Origin: Pardosa pseudoannulata
Lineage: Eukaryota > Arthropoda > Arachnida > Araneae > Lycosidae
Length of the DNA: 64,000 nucleotides
Assembly: GCA_032207245.1 (NCBI GenBank)
Contig: CM063507.1
Coordinates: forward strand, 92,303,556-92,367,555
Reading direction: 5' to 3'
The position numbers were made by a program, and so were the translations under genes. Position 1 is the first letter of the stretch. Every line of letters begins with the position of its first letter. Below the pieces are notes generated by a model. That model was not told the origin of the DNA. It saw only the letters and a list, made by a program, of their open reading frames with translations, and did no database searches. Below, in pieces: positions 33,259 through 44,211 of this stretch.

Positions 33259-33536
33259 CATAAAACTTAAAGGAGAGACGGCATTTGTTAAACACTTTCG
33301 TTATTAGTAACTTATTTGAAGCAAAATATTTTACAAAATCCTTTACGACTTGGAAGCTTGGAACATAACTATTGTATTTATACTCGTTAGAATTGCTTGC
33401 AATGACAACCGAGTGGTAGTGAAACGTTAAGATAAAGGAATATATATTTTTCGCCTTCGGGTTACTTCCGCAATAAAATTTTCAACCAAATCCGCGGCGT
33501 AGTATAGGCTACTGCTCAACAGGCAAGTACCCCACA
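33259..33536. other. unassigned DNA
   Basis: Nothing recognised. Confidence 0.3.
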
Positions 33537-33571
33537 TTAATAATAATAATATTAATAATAATAATAATAAT
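33537..33571. repeat. (TAA)n microsatellite
   Basis: ATTAATAATAATAATATTAATAATAA-type trinucleotide run, directly left of a Tc1 derivative. Confidence 0.9.
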
Positions 33572-33589
33572 TTGGCTTATAACGAAATA

Positions 33590-34084
33590 CACTCAAGAGC
33601 CAAAACATTATGACCACTTGTCTGTCAATAACGAGTTGGCCCACCTTTGGGTTGCAACACAGCTTCAACCCGCCTTGACATGGATGCCACGTCCGGGCTT
33701 CCTCTGGTTTTGTACTAAGCGAGACAGTCTACGACCTTTTTCCTTTGATAGCTTGTGGACGTCCAACACCATGTCGTCTACTGCTGGTTTCACCGTCATT
33801 CATCCACTTTACATGAGTACTAACAACTGTAGATCGCGAACAACCCACGAGTCGTGCAGTTTCGGAAATACTCGTTCCGAGCCATAGAGCCATTACAATC
33901 TGCCCTGCATCGAAATCGCTTAGATTCGCGGTCTTTCCCACCGCACACAGAAGTAAGTGAAAGATTCTTCAGACTCTCCAGCAGCAGTTAAATACTACTT
34001 CCACCTGATCACGTGCCTTCCACGTCATCCAGGCGAGTTTATTGCGAAATGTAGGGGTGCTCATAATGTTTTGGCTCTTGAGTG
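33590..34084 (-). mobile_element. Tc1-like deletion derivative (495 bp)
   Basis: The ends CACTCAAGAGCCAAAACATT / reversed identical (CACTCAAGAGCCAAAACATTATGA both sides) are near-perfect. TA precedes the left end; the right flank is AA, a point change from the expected TA. It retains only an N-terminal transposase fragment on the minus strand, so the catalytic domain has been deleted. The left end of a second family member is at 39588-39678. Confidence 0.88.
33729..33941 (-). pseudogene. Tc1-like transposase N-terminal HTH fragment
   Basis: Seventy residues starting [16 protein letters not shown], then [16 protein letters not shown] (the helix-turn-helix recognition region) and RRHGVGRPQ, the GRPR/AT-hook-like linker. 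It ends where the catalytic domain should begin, matching the internal deletion of the element. A full Tc1 transposase has about 340 residues. Confidence 0.85.
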
Positions 34085-34207
34085 AATCTATGAAACGAAA
34101 TATAATGTCAATATAATGATATTAACGCTGCAGTTCGCATTCAAATTTTCGAACTTGAGCTCTCACGAGGCAACATCATTACATTGAGAAACTAAGTCAA
34201 CTTTAAA

Positions 34208-35101
34208 TCCCCTATATAATAATAGCCCAAGTTATCTGTCCGTCTGTCCTCAAATTTATGAAGCGGTTGGACCTGGAATGGATACAGGCATCCATATTGA
34301 CTTCTTGATGAGTTAGGGTTAGCAAAGTTCAAAGTTTGTCTTCTCCTAAACTATCGATCCAATTCTAAAACAAATTGGTATAAATAGGCTTCACATCACA
34401 GCGGAAAATACTGTAGTCTTTAAAACGTTCGAAATCCACCCTTTTTCGAGCGTTTAATACCATTATTTTACCCTATTTTGGTTAAGAGCAGGGGATAAAT
34501 TTATCAATTTAACACATAATAAAATAGTAAAAACATTTTTCAGCATTATGACGTCATTCCTTTAACCATCTCATTTTAATCATTTCTTATGAAATTATTT
34601 AAATATCGTCAGCAATATTTTCATATTTTTATCTCTGAATTTAGATATCACGTAAATAATTTTCCTTTATATTTGATTAAATATAGATTAGGTACATAAG
34701 TGTTAATTTTAAATTTAAACATCGATTATTTTTGCTGGAATGAAAATTTTATCACCGGTATTAACAACAAATACGTTTAATAAGTCTAGGAGCCTATTTC
34801 ACGACTAATAAATATCTAGCTTAGGCTATATCTCTTTGAACATTAAGAAATTCGTCCGTTTGTGTGTGTGTTTTTCATGCATATCCACACGGTTTGACTA
34901 AATGAATTCAACGTGATTCTAAACTACATTCATAGAATCAGGAGACTTTAAAGAATATGAAGTAAACAAATTATTCAGTGTGATGTGTACCAGATAATGC
35001 AGCCAAAAATCAAATCTTTTTTATCTGCCTCATAGGGTATTGTACAATTCTAGAAAATTAAAAATTTTACTGATCCCGTCATATGACGGGCTATATGCTA
35101 G
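34208..35101 (+). mobile_element. non-autonomous Helitron, copy D (best-preserved)
   Basis: The 5' end TCCCCTATATAATAATAGCC follows A. The 3' end has the perfect 16-nt palindrome CCCGTCATATGACGGG (35075-35090), 7 nt (CTATATG), CTAG (35098-35101), then T. This 894-bp copy defines the family and has no open frame of note, so it depends on Rep/helicase in trans. Confidence 0.9.
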
Positions 35102-35865
35102 TACTCAAATAATAATACTGATGACACAAAATGCAATCAAAGTACAAAACTGTGTATAATTTAAAAAGCGTATCATGAAGTCATGTGATGTCTGCACCAG
35201 ATTATTCATTTATTTATTTTGTCCACAATGTGCTGCCAGCTGATTCTTTTTCAAAAAATACTCAGGAAATTTGGCCCTCGTCTGGAAAAGTTTGGTAACC
35301 ACAGTAGAGCGTAGGTGGATGATTCCTAAATTCTGATTCGAGAAAGATATCGTTATAGACAATTGTTTCATAAAAATGGAGCTTTCTTTCTGCCGTTTTC
35401 CTTTGATGTTGGCGTTTTAAGTGCAATTTCGAAGAAAAATTTATCATAAGAACGGGGATTTTCTTTTATAGCCGATTCACATAGATTCGTAGAATTTCTT
35501 TAAGAAACTAACGAACCGTTTACAAGAAAAAGTTTTGAGCCAAGTTATAGGCAGTGTAGAAAAAAAGTATGCTACATATGAGTATGTGTGTGCATTTTAC
35601 GATATTTAACGATATTTTTATTAAAGATATTTTTGACCTAAAAAACTAACCAACCTAATTATAAGAATTTATACCCTGATTGGCTGGTTCACATGCCTAT
35701 AAATTATCATGAACGGGTTTTTCACCCCATGGGCCTTCCAAAGGAATTGGTAGACTAAAGTGTTTTCCAAAATTCTTTGTTTTCTGTTGTGGCTATGTTT
35801 TTACTTACTGCACCCAAACCAATGTCGACTGTCCTATCTTTGTGATGAGCTAAATTGATCATTAC
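35102..35865. other. unassigned AT-rich DNA
   Basis: No gene or element recognised. Confidence 0.35.
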
Positions 35866-35887
35866 ACACACACACACACATATATAT

Positions 35888-35921
<34 letters not shown>

Positions 35922-35946
35922 CATATATATACATATATAATATATG
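35866..35946. repeat. (CA)n/(TA)n microsatellite
   Basis: ACACACACACA followed by TATATA runs. Confidence 0.92.
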
Positions 35947-36306
35947 TAGGGTTCGGTGTCTAGGGGTGTCGTTAGACAAATTCGATGACAGACTAAATTA
36001 ACGATAACAAACATTTAATGACGTTTACAACACAGAAAACGTTTAAGCACAAAGACAAATAATTAAACCACGGTGAAGAGAAGGATACAAGACTCTCCAT
36101 AGGCAAGACATCCTACTCGGTGTTTAACATAGAAAATACACCCTACTCGATGTTTAATAAATTGAGGGAGCTTAAGTGCCACGGGTCCTTGACTCGACCA
36201 GGTCACCCCTTCTCCTCGACTCCGACTCGAATGTCCCTCTGTCGTGTCCTTACTTACCCATTACTCAGACATTTGGATGAGGGTGCAGACCTTCCACTGC
36301 GCGATG
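35947..36306. other. unassigned, possible LTR-derived sequence
   Basis: Moderately GC-rich, with a near-duplicated phrase CCTACTCGGTGTTTAACATAGAAAA / CCTACTCGATGTTTAATAAATTG. A 73-codon open frame (36120-36341) runs into the adjacent LINE tail and is not credible. Confidence 0.3.
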
Positions 36307-36999
36307 GAGGTTGGTTGGTTGGTTGGTTGTTTGAAATTTAGTGGCGCTAATTCCTCAAGGGACAAACTGCGCCAAACAAGACGAAAAATCAAAAGAACAA
36401 CACAATTTTGAAAAAATTTTGATGAAACCGTAAAATGAAAGATGCCCAAAACCAAAGAAAAACATTTAAAAAAAACAAATTAGTAGAAAATTTAGAAAAC
36501 ACAAACAGAACAATACGATAATCAGCAAAGTTTGATTAAAAAAATTAATTTTTTAAAAAATGTAAAACAGAAAATGAGAAATTGAAAAAGGAACAAAACA
36601 ACAATGAAATTTATTTATTTACAAAGATTGAAAATTAATTTAAGATTGAAGAAAAGAATTAAAAAAATTAAGAATTAAGAATTACAAAATTGAACATTAA
36701 AAGTTAAAAAATACAAATCAGATTTCAAAGTACAAGCCAGTACAGCGAAGAAATGGGAATAAGCCTGGATGTGGGATTTTTCCAATGATTGAATTAAGTT
36801 ATATAGGTGGCGAATTTCCATAGAATTTTATGTACAATGATTTAAAACAAATACAAGACGTTAAAATATGTGCGACTGTATAAGTAGTCTTACAATATGC
36901 ACACTGTGGAGGTGCCTCACCAAGCAAGAGATAACCATGTATGAGTCGGCAGTGACCCACTCGAAGGGGGGACGAGTGATATATCAAGTCCTGTTTCGA
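36307..36999 (-). mobile_element. 5'-truncated LINE
   Basis: On the minus strand it begins near ACAGGACTTGATATATCACTC. It encodes the end of ORF2 (RVGHCRLIHGYLLLGEAPPQ, then the CCHC-type CAYCKTTYTVAHILTSC, minus frame 36987-36799), and continues through the 3'UTR to GGCGCAGTTTGTCC...TAGCGCCACTAAATTTCAAAC and an AACC tail at 36307-36326. Closest to the 41243-43805 copy. A stop follows GNSPPI, shortening the C-terminus. Confidence 0.9.
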
Positions 37000-37239
37000 T
37001 ACATATATTACGAGGATGCGCCTGCACTAAATATCCTACATACATGGGACACACTGGGACACACACATTTTACATTTCACCTGCTATGAAAACTTATCAG
37101 TACATTAAGGTTATGTAAAATCATCTTCTCAATTGTCGTCCTTAAAGAGTTAAAAACCTCCTCTCTTGTCCCCATTCTAATTCCTTAAAATCTATATATT
37201 CCCATCCTCAAAATGTCTTACTCAAAGCTTTATGTGCAA
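37000..37239. other. unassigned DNA
   Basis: Nothing recognised. Confidence 0.3.
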
Positions 37240-37620
37240 TAGATTTTTTTATGTCAATTTTCTGTCCATTCAACATATTTTGTTTTTTTTTTTTTTTTTT
37301 TTTTTTTGTTTTTGTTTTTTTTCCAGCTGTCGCCGGCAAATGACTTAGCATTTCTCCTGATGTAACAGTTAATTCGCTCACTAAGTTTTTTGTCCCTTGG
37401 AAGAAATCTCTATCTGTCTTCTTCTCTTGAGTACACCTCTGTTCGAGCAAAGTGTTTTTTCGGGTTATCCTCTTGTCTGTCGTTTGACTGGTAAAGATCT
37501 CACTTTTTAGCAGGTAATGAAGCTTTAAAGCTTCGCTACGAACTGTGCCTGTCCTTTTAACCAAAATTGGCTCGACTGCAATTTACTCAAACAGTCTAGT
37601 AACTTAGGCTTCTTGTTCAG
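37240..37620 (-). other. possible poly(A)-tailed retroposed sequence
   Basis: Read on the minus strand, a ~290-bp mixed-composition sequence (37325-37620) leads into an A-rich run (37283-37322: AAAAAACAAAAACAAAA then about 20 A). A 118-codon frame spans it but its Lys run is the A-tract. It may be a SINE or processed-transcript copy; no parent recognised. Confidence 0.35.
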
Positions 37621-37691
37621 CAGCCCCGGGCAAGTAAAAAATAATAGGGGCTATAATTTCAAATGTTTCCAGCAGTTATATAATTCCTGGA

Positions 37692-37778
37692 TTACACACA
37701 CACACACACACCACACACACTACTATATATACATATATATATATATACACATATATATATATTAGTATTATATATATA

Positions 37779-37848
<70 letters not shown>
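37692..37848. repeat. (CA)n and (TA)n microsatellite
   Basis: ACACACAC runs then more than 100 bp of TA repeats. Confidence 0.95.
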
Positions 37849-37850
<2 letters not shown>

Positions 37851-38245
37851 AGGAAAATTCTCAGGTGTTTTAAAAATTAAATCAAGGGCTAAAAATTCCC
37901 GCGTCCTTTTGCATTCCCGTTTTTAACCCCTAACCTAAATTGACCACTAAGGCTACAGTTAACGCCCTCAGAGAAGGGGCCTGGCCAATTATAAATCTAC
38001 ATGGCCCTAGCGGACAATTTAGGAAATTTCCAAATAAAAAGGAGATACACGCTGTCGGAGACAGATTTTTCGAGAGTTATTTTCCCACATGTTGACCCAG
38101 GTGTTACGTGTCTTGTACATAGAACTTCATGCTAGCTGACCCCTCAACTTGCCCTGTCCCTATGATAAAGTGGGAACCTATCCTCCAAATGTTATCTTAA
38201 TAAAGGTGTTTTGCTAAAACAGTCTCATTTTTATGGCTATGACTG
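37849..38245 (-). repeat. dispersed ~390-bp repeat, second copy
   Basis: Reverse-complement partner of 2930-3312, again flanked by TA microsatellite on its TGTAAGGAAAATTCTCAGG side. A poly(T) run and a further TA microsatellite follow on the other side (38273-38362). Confidence 0.7.
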
Positions 38246-38272
38246 CAACCACCCATCGAGAAGTCCTTCTCA

Positions 38273-38362
38273 TTTTTTTTTTTTTTTTTTTTTTTTTTTG
38301 TTTTACATATATACCCCATATACATATTATAAATATATATATATATTTATATATATATATAT
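38273..38362. repeat. poly(T) and (TA)n tract
   Basis: About 26 T, then TA-rich sequence. The 64-codon frame through it is a repeat artefact. Confidence 0.85.
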
Positions 38363-38573
38363 ACACAAAGTACGATCACATTAATGTGGGCCATTTTCTA
38401 TTTTTTAACCTTTCTTTGATTTTGTAAGTACTACTTGATGAAATGTTTGGAAAGTTTAACCATTAGTCACCAGTTCATTTAGAGAACCAGGAAAAGATTA
38501 AAGAATAAATATAGTAGAAATTGATTCAAACTGTACCCCATTCCACAAATCTTAATTTTGCCAAAGCATAATA

Positions 38574-39397
38574 TATTTGTAATAATAAAATTCTATTAAA
38601 GTAAAATCCTAACTTAAATGTTTTCTGTTTCCCATTGGAAATCTAGATTTCTTATTGACAAATTCTTAGGAACATTTTTTCATAATAATGGCGGCTAACA
38701 CTCACTTCCTAGCATCTTGAATTTAGAATCGCCTCTCCGTTCATTCATTTTACTCGCGTACTGTAGAGGTACTACATCTTCTAGAAAAAATTAGAAGTAA
38801 TTAAAGAGACGATATTAGTTACAGGAATGACATCATTCCTGGAGCCACACCTCTTCCAATAGTTAATAAAAAGTGCTGGCACACAGATTTCGTATATTTT
38901 TCCTTTAAGATCGCGATGTAAACGATATCATCAAAATTGCTGTGTTTTGTATTCTTAAGGGAATTTGTGCCTTCAGTGTTATCTAGTGTTTTAAATAAAA
39001 GATGTTTTTGTAAGTGAATATCTGCATCCATCTAATCGGCTACTACATTTCATAATTCCTTTACAGTGATAACTACAGTTACTTAAATTATGTGGATGTT
39101 TTAATAAAGTCAGGTGAATTTTTTGTGTGGTTTCTGGAATGATGTCATTCCGGTAACCAATCACGTCTGTTTAATTTATTCTAGTTTATTCTAGTTTTAC
39201 TAGAAGATATAGTACATCACAATGCGCGGGACAAATGAATCAACGGGGCTGCGATTCTAAATTCAAGGTGCCAGGAAGTGAGAGTTCGCCGCCATTATTA
39301 TCGAAAATGTTCCTTAGAATTTGTCTAGGTTTTCAATGGAAAACAGAAAACATTTAAGTTAGGATTTTACTTTAATAGAATTTAATTGTTACAAATA
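38574..39397. mobile_element. fold-back element with ~270-bp inverted arms
   Basis: 38574-38845 and 39133-39397 are inverted copies: AGTAAAATCCTAACTTAAATG, ATAATGGCGGC.AAC.CTCACTTCC, CTTGAATTTAGAATCGC and GGAATGACATCATTCC pair between arms in order. The spacer (38846-39132) is unrelated. The GGAATGA.ATCATTCC motif is itself palindromic. No transposase and no clear target duplication were seen. It could be a fold-back transposon or an inverted duplication. Confidence 0.8.
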
Positions 39398-39587
39398 CCC
39401 CTACCCCCATCTGAAATAGCTTGGAGTCGGGCGCCTCAACCCCAAGATAATCCTGATATTGGGTACGCGAGACAGAAAATTGTAGGTTAAATTAAATGTC
39501 TATTTTGTTAGAGTAGTGAGCACCCAGACTTCGACATTAAATATCAAATTTAAATAGACACAATAGTTTCAATATATATATGTATAC
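39398..39587. other. unassigned DNA
   Basis: Nothing recognised. Confidence 0.3.
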
Positions 39588-39678
39588 ATACAATCAAGAG
39601 CCAAAACATTATGACTACCTGTCAATAACGAGTTGTCCCACCTTTGGCGCTCAACACAGCTTCAACCCGCCTTGGCAG
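39588..39678 (-). mobile_element. Tc1-like element left end, cut by assembly gap
   Basis: AATCAAGAGCCAAAACATTATGAC, then GTCAATAACGAGTTGTCCCACC and GCTTCAACCCGCCTTG match the left 90 bp of the derivative at 33590-34084. The rest is lost in the gap. Confidence 0.85.
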
Positions 39679-39778
39679 NNNNNNNNNNNNNNNNNNNNNN
39701 NNNNNNNNNNNNNNNNNNNNNNNNNNNNNNNNNNNNNNNNNNNNNNNNNNNNNNNNNNNNNNNNNNNNNNNNNNNNNN
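39679..39778. other. assembly gap, 100 N
   Basis: Exactly 100 N, a conventional unknown-size placeholder. The left side is a Tc1 end and the right side is the middle of a LINE ORF2, so an unknown length of sequence is missing. Confidence 1.
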
Positions 39779-40970
39779 TGGGGCTTTTAGAACATCTCCT
39801 GTAGAAAGCCTCTACGTTGACTGCTGTGACGCTCCTCTTGAATTACGTCGACAGGTGTTATCTCTTCAGTATTACTTTAGAACAGCAACTTATGCGGACC
39901 ATCCCATTCATCAACATACACTCAATTGTTACCTTACACGCTTATATAATGCTAGACCCTCTTGTGTTCTGCCTTTTCAGGGAAGGATAAAAGCAATTTT
40001 AAAAGATTTAAACTTAGACAATATAGATACTATACCTACAACTATTGGAATACATCCCTGGCACACTCCTAATTTTACAATAATAAACCCCTTTAAGTCA
40101 TTTGACAAAAGTTCAACTAACAATATTATATATCAACAAATTTTTGAAGATCACAAACAAAATTATAAAAATTACACCTCTGTTTTTACAGATGGTTCAA
40201 AATCCACTAACTATGTTAGCTGTGCCTACCTTATTAAAGATAAAATCAATAGCTACAGACTCCATCCTAAACTCTCCATCTTTTCTGCTGAAGCCTTTGC
40301 TATCTTGAAGGCTTTAGAAGAATTTGTGAATTACAATAGTAAATATTTTATCATCTATACAGACTCCCAAAGTGTTTTAAATTCATTGCAATCAAATAAT
40401 TGTAATAATCCGGTTATTTTCAAAATTCTTACTTCCATAACTAATCTTACTTCCATGGGAATCTCGCTAGTTTTTAGCTGGGTTCCATCTCACGTCGGCA
40501 TTAAAGGCAATGAACTTGTTGACATGGCTACCAGGTCTGCAACTGACTTTCTCAACACTGGTCTTCCTTACCCTGACTTGAAAAATTATATCAAAGATCT
40601 TTTACACAATAAATGGCAGATCTCCTGGGATAACATTCCTTCAAATAAACTGCGGGAAATTAAAACCAAGATAATTAAATGGCCTCAACTCCCTTCTAGG
40701 AGACATGACGTAATACTCACTCGTTTACGAGTGGGTCATTGCAGGCTCACCCATGCCCATCTCTTGCTTGGTGAAGCTCCTGCACAGTGTGCGTATTGCA
40801 AGACTCCTTACACAGTGGCACATATTTTAACGTCCTGTGTTTGTTCTAAATCATTGTATATAAAATATTTTGGTAATCAATCTCCTAATCTTAATTTAAT
40901 CATCGGGGAAACTCCACATCCAAACTTGTTCCCCTTTCTTCGTCAAACTGGTTTTTATTCCGAAATTTAA
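39779..40970 (+). CDS. LINE ORF2 C-terminal part: RNase H and zinc finger (5' end lost in gap)
   Basis: The frame opens at the gap and reads about 396 codons to TAA at 40968-40970. It holds the end of the RT thumb region (GAFRTSPVESLYVDCCDAPL), then an RNase H domain with all four acidic positions: FTDGSKS (Asp codon 40191), SAEAFAIL (Glu codon 40290), YTDSQS (Asp codon 40362) and NELVDMAT (Asp codon 40521). The C-terminal CAYCKTPYTVAHILTSC is a C-x2-C-x7-H-x4-C finger. No internal stop was seen in this part. RNase H after RT separates it from typical Jockey elements and points to the I/LOA-like group. A conceptual frame extending through the N run (from 39633) is artificial. Confidence 0.9.
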
Positions 40971-41242
40971 TTTTTTCTTTGTGTTTCAATTTTTAATCAT
41001 TAAATTTTCAATTCACTCAATTTTCAATTCTTGTTAATCTGTATATAATTCAATTTTTTTTTGTGTTTTTTGTTGAATGTTATTTTTTATTGTTAGTTTA
41101 ATCTGTTTCTGAACCTGTAATTTTTTCTTTTGTCAATTTTTTTTAAACTAAATTTCTTTTGTTTATTTCTTCATCTTGTTTGGCGCAGTTTGTCCCTAGA
41201 GGAATTAGCGCCATTAAACTTCAATCAACCAACCAACCAACC
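40971..41242 (+). mobile_element. 3'UTR and tail of the 39779 LINE copy
   Basis: T-rich 3'UTR ending in the family signature GGCGCAGTTTGTCC...GAATTAGCGCC (inverted GGCGC/GCGCC), ATTAAACTTCAATC and (AACC)n. The next LINE copy begins immediately after the tail. Confidence 0.9.
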
Positions 41243-43805
41243 TCGTGGAGGGAGGCTGTTGTTATCCCCATTCTAAAACATGATAAAGATCCCACGAATC
41301 CTCTCAGTTACCGTCCAATTGCTTTGACGAACTGTCTATGCAAAATATTTGAAAAAATGATAAATGTTCGTCTCATGTACTATTTGGAAGAAAATAATTG
41401 CCTATCTAATTTTCAGAGTGGTTTCCCGTCGTGGAAGAGGCACACTAGACAACTTGATTGACCTGGAAACCAGAATCCGGAATGCTTTCGTGCATATGAC
41501 CACACTTGGCGTTATGGTATTTTACGGAAGCTTAATGATTTAGGGCTGTGTGGAAATATGCCTATTTTCATACAAAATTTCTTAGCATTAAGGACTTTCA
41601 AAGTTCGTATAGGAAATAACTTATCTCGCTCTTTTACTCAAGAAGGGGTTCCTCAGGGAAGCGTGTTGAGTGTTACTTTATTTATCGTAGCAATTAATGG
41701 GATTCTTAATGAGATACCACCCTCTGTAAAGGGGAGTTTATATGTTGACGACCTCCACATCTCATGTGATGGAGCTGATATGAGATATATTAATAGACAA
41801 CTCCAGACTGCACTTAACAAAATCAGTCAGTCTGGCGAGCGAGAATGGTTTCAGCTTTTCTAGTTCAAAGACATCCTGCGTGCATTTTTGTAAAAAAAGA
41901 AGTCTGCACCCCGACCCTGAAATCCAGTTTCTTGGTAATAAGATCACCATTGTGAATGAGGTGAAATTTCTCGGCGTCATCTTTGACAAAAAACTTACTT
42001 TTGCACCTCATATCACAACTTTGCGGAAGAATTGCGAAAGGAAGCTCAACATTCTAAAAGTCCTTTCGAAGACCTACTGGGGAGCTGATCGGGCTTCTCT
42101 AATTAAGATATATAATGCTCTCATCCGCTCGAAACTGGACTACGGATGTCCTGTATATGGGTCAGCCCGTGTTTCTGTTCTAAAAAAGCTGAATACCATT
42201 CACCATTCTGCTCTCAGATTATGCTCAGGGGCTTTCAGAACATCTCCTATAGAAAGTCTGTATGTTGACTGCTGTGAGGCTCCTCTTGAATTACGTCGTC
42301 AGGTGCTGTGTCTACAGTACTACTTCAGAACATCATCCTATGTTAATCATCCCATTCATCAGAATACTCTCAATACTTACTTCACACGCCTCTATGATGC
42401 TAGACCTTCTTGTGTTCTGCCTTTTCAGGGAAGGATAAAAGGAATTTTAATAGATCTTAACTTTGACAATATTGATACTATTCCCACAGATATTAGAATT
42501 CCTCCATGGTACACTCCTAATTTCAGTATTATTAACCCTTTTAAATCATTTGAAAAAAGTTCAACTGCTAATAACATATACCAACAAATATTTCAAGATC
42601 ACAAACAATACTTTACAACTTACACTCCTGTTTTTACCGATGGCTCCAAATCCACAAACTTTGTTAGCTGTGCATACAGTATCGAAGAAAACATCAATAG
42701 CTATAGACTACATTCTAAACTCTCCATATTTTCTGCTGAAGCCTTTGCTATCTTGAAGGCTTTAGAAGAAATGACGCACCACAATAGTAAAAATTTCATT
42801 ATCTATACCGACTCTCAAAGTGTTTTAAATTCATTAATCTCTCCTAATTGTAATAACCCTATTATTTTCAAAATTCTCACTTTAATAACTAATCTTAATT
42901 CCATGGGAATCTCGTTAATTTTTAGCTGGGTTCCCTCTCATGTCGGCATCAAAGGAAATGAACTTGTGGATTTAGCTGCCAAGTCTGCCGAAAACTATTT
43001 AAACACTGGCCTTCCTTATCCTGACCTGAAAATTTACATCAAAGATTTAGTTCACTCTAAATGGCAGAATGCTTGGGTTGACATAGTGTCAAATAAATTG
43101 CGAGATGTAAAAGAAAACATTTCCAAGTGGCCTCAACTTCATTCTAGAAGACAGGACGTGATTATCACTCGTCTTCGTGTGGGTCACTGCCGACTCACAC
43201 ACACTCATCTCTTGCTTGGTGTGGCACCTCTACAGTGTGCGTATTGTAAGACTACTTATACAGTCGCACATATTTTAACGTCTTGTATTTGTTTTAAATC
43301 ATTGTACATAAAATTCTTTGGAAATTCATCACCTAATCTTAATTCAATCATTGAAAAAATCCCGCATCCAGGCTTATTTCCATTTCTTCGCTGTACTGGT
43401 TGTACTTTGAAATCTGATTTCTATTTTTCTAACTTTTAATGTTCAATTTTGTAATATTTAATTCTTACTTTTTAATTTTTTTTTCAATTTTAAATTAATT
43501 TTCAATCTTTGTAAATAAATAAATTTCATTGTTGTTTTGTACCTTTTTCAATTTCTCATTTTCTGTTTCACATTTTTAAAAAATTAATATTTAATCAAAC
43601 TTTGCTGTTTCTCGTATTGTTCTGTTTGTGTTTCTAAATTTTCTACTAATTTGTTTATTTTTTAAATTTTTTTCTTTGGTTTTGGGCATCTTTCATTTTT
43701 ACGGTTTCATCGAAATTTTCTCAAAATTGTGTTGTTCTTTTGGGTTTTCGTCTTGTTTGGCGCAGTTTGTCTCTTGAGGAATTAGCGCCACTAAATTTCA
43801 AACAA
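41243..43805 (+). pseudogene. 5'-truncated LINE copy with damaged RT, intact RNase H
   Basis: It begins inside the RT domain at SWREAVVIPILKHDKDPTNP, homologous to 63424 onward. A 1-bp insertion near 41428 and a 43-bp deletion near 41497 (relative to 60-64 kb) remove RT motif A (FFDIEKAYD); the net change restores the frame, and VPQGS and YVDDLHIS (41740-41766) are readable. Another frameshift lies near 41835. From 41880 to the stop at 43437-43439 one 519-codon frame covers the RT end, RNase H (FTDGSKSTN, SAEAFAIL, YTDSQS, NELVDLAA) and the CCHC finger. The 3'UTR ends GGCGCAGTTTGTCT...TAGCGCC and an AAC-rich tail. Confidence 0.9.
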
Positions 43806-43860
43806 CCAACTAACATTACAATTATTCTGGGGTTTCTTAAATTCTTCCCAAACGATAACA

Positions 43861-44211
43861 CCCTAATCTTAATTTAATCATTGGGGAATTTCCACATCCA
43901 AACTTGTTCCCCTTTCTTCGTAAAACTGGTTTTTATACCGAAATATGATTTTTGTTTGTGTTTCAATTTTCTAATTTTTAATTTTGAATCTTTTAATTTT
44001 CAATTCACCCAATTTTCAATTCTTGTTAATCTGTATATTCGTGTTTTCTGTTGAATGTAATTTTTTTTTCTTGTTACTTTATTCTGTTTTAAAACCTGTC
44101 TTTTTATCTTTTGTCAAAATTTTTTCTAAATTTCGTCTTTGGTTTATTTCTTCATCTTGTTTGGCGCAGTTTGTCCTTAGTGGAATTAGCGCCATTAAGC
44201 TTCAACCAACC
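43861..44211 (+). mobile_element. 3'-end LINE fragment with 11-bp target duplication
   Basis: AAACGATAACA occurs at 43850-43860 and 44212-44222. Between them are the last codons of ORF2 (CCTAATCTTAATTTAATC...TTTCTTCG) and a full 3'UTR with GGCGCAGTTTGTCC, TTAGCGCC and a short AACC tail. This is a very short 5'-truncated insertion by target-primed reverse transcription. Confidence 0.92.

Noticed and set aside
37208..37564. 118-codon minus-strand frame
   Set aside because: Its Lys run is an A-tract; the rest is not recognisable as protein.
39633..40970. 445-codon frame running through the N gap
   Set aside because: The N-terminal part is a Tc1 end and the X residues are gap placeholders; only the part from 39779 is a real LINE coding region.
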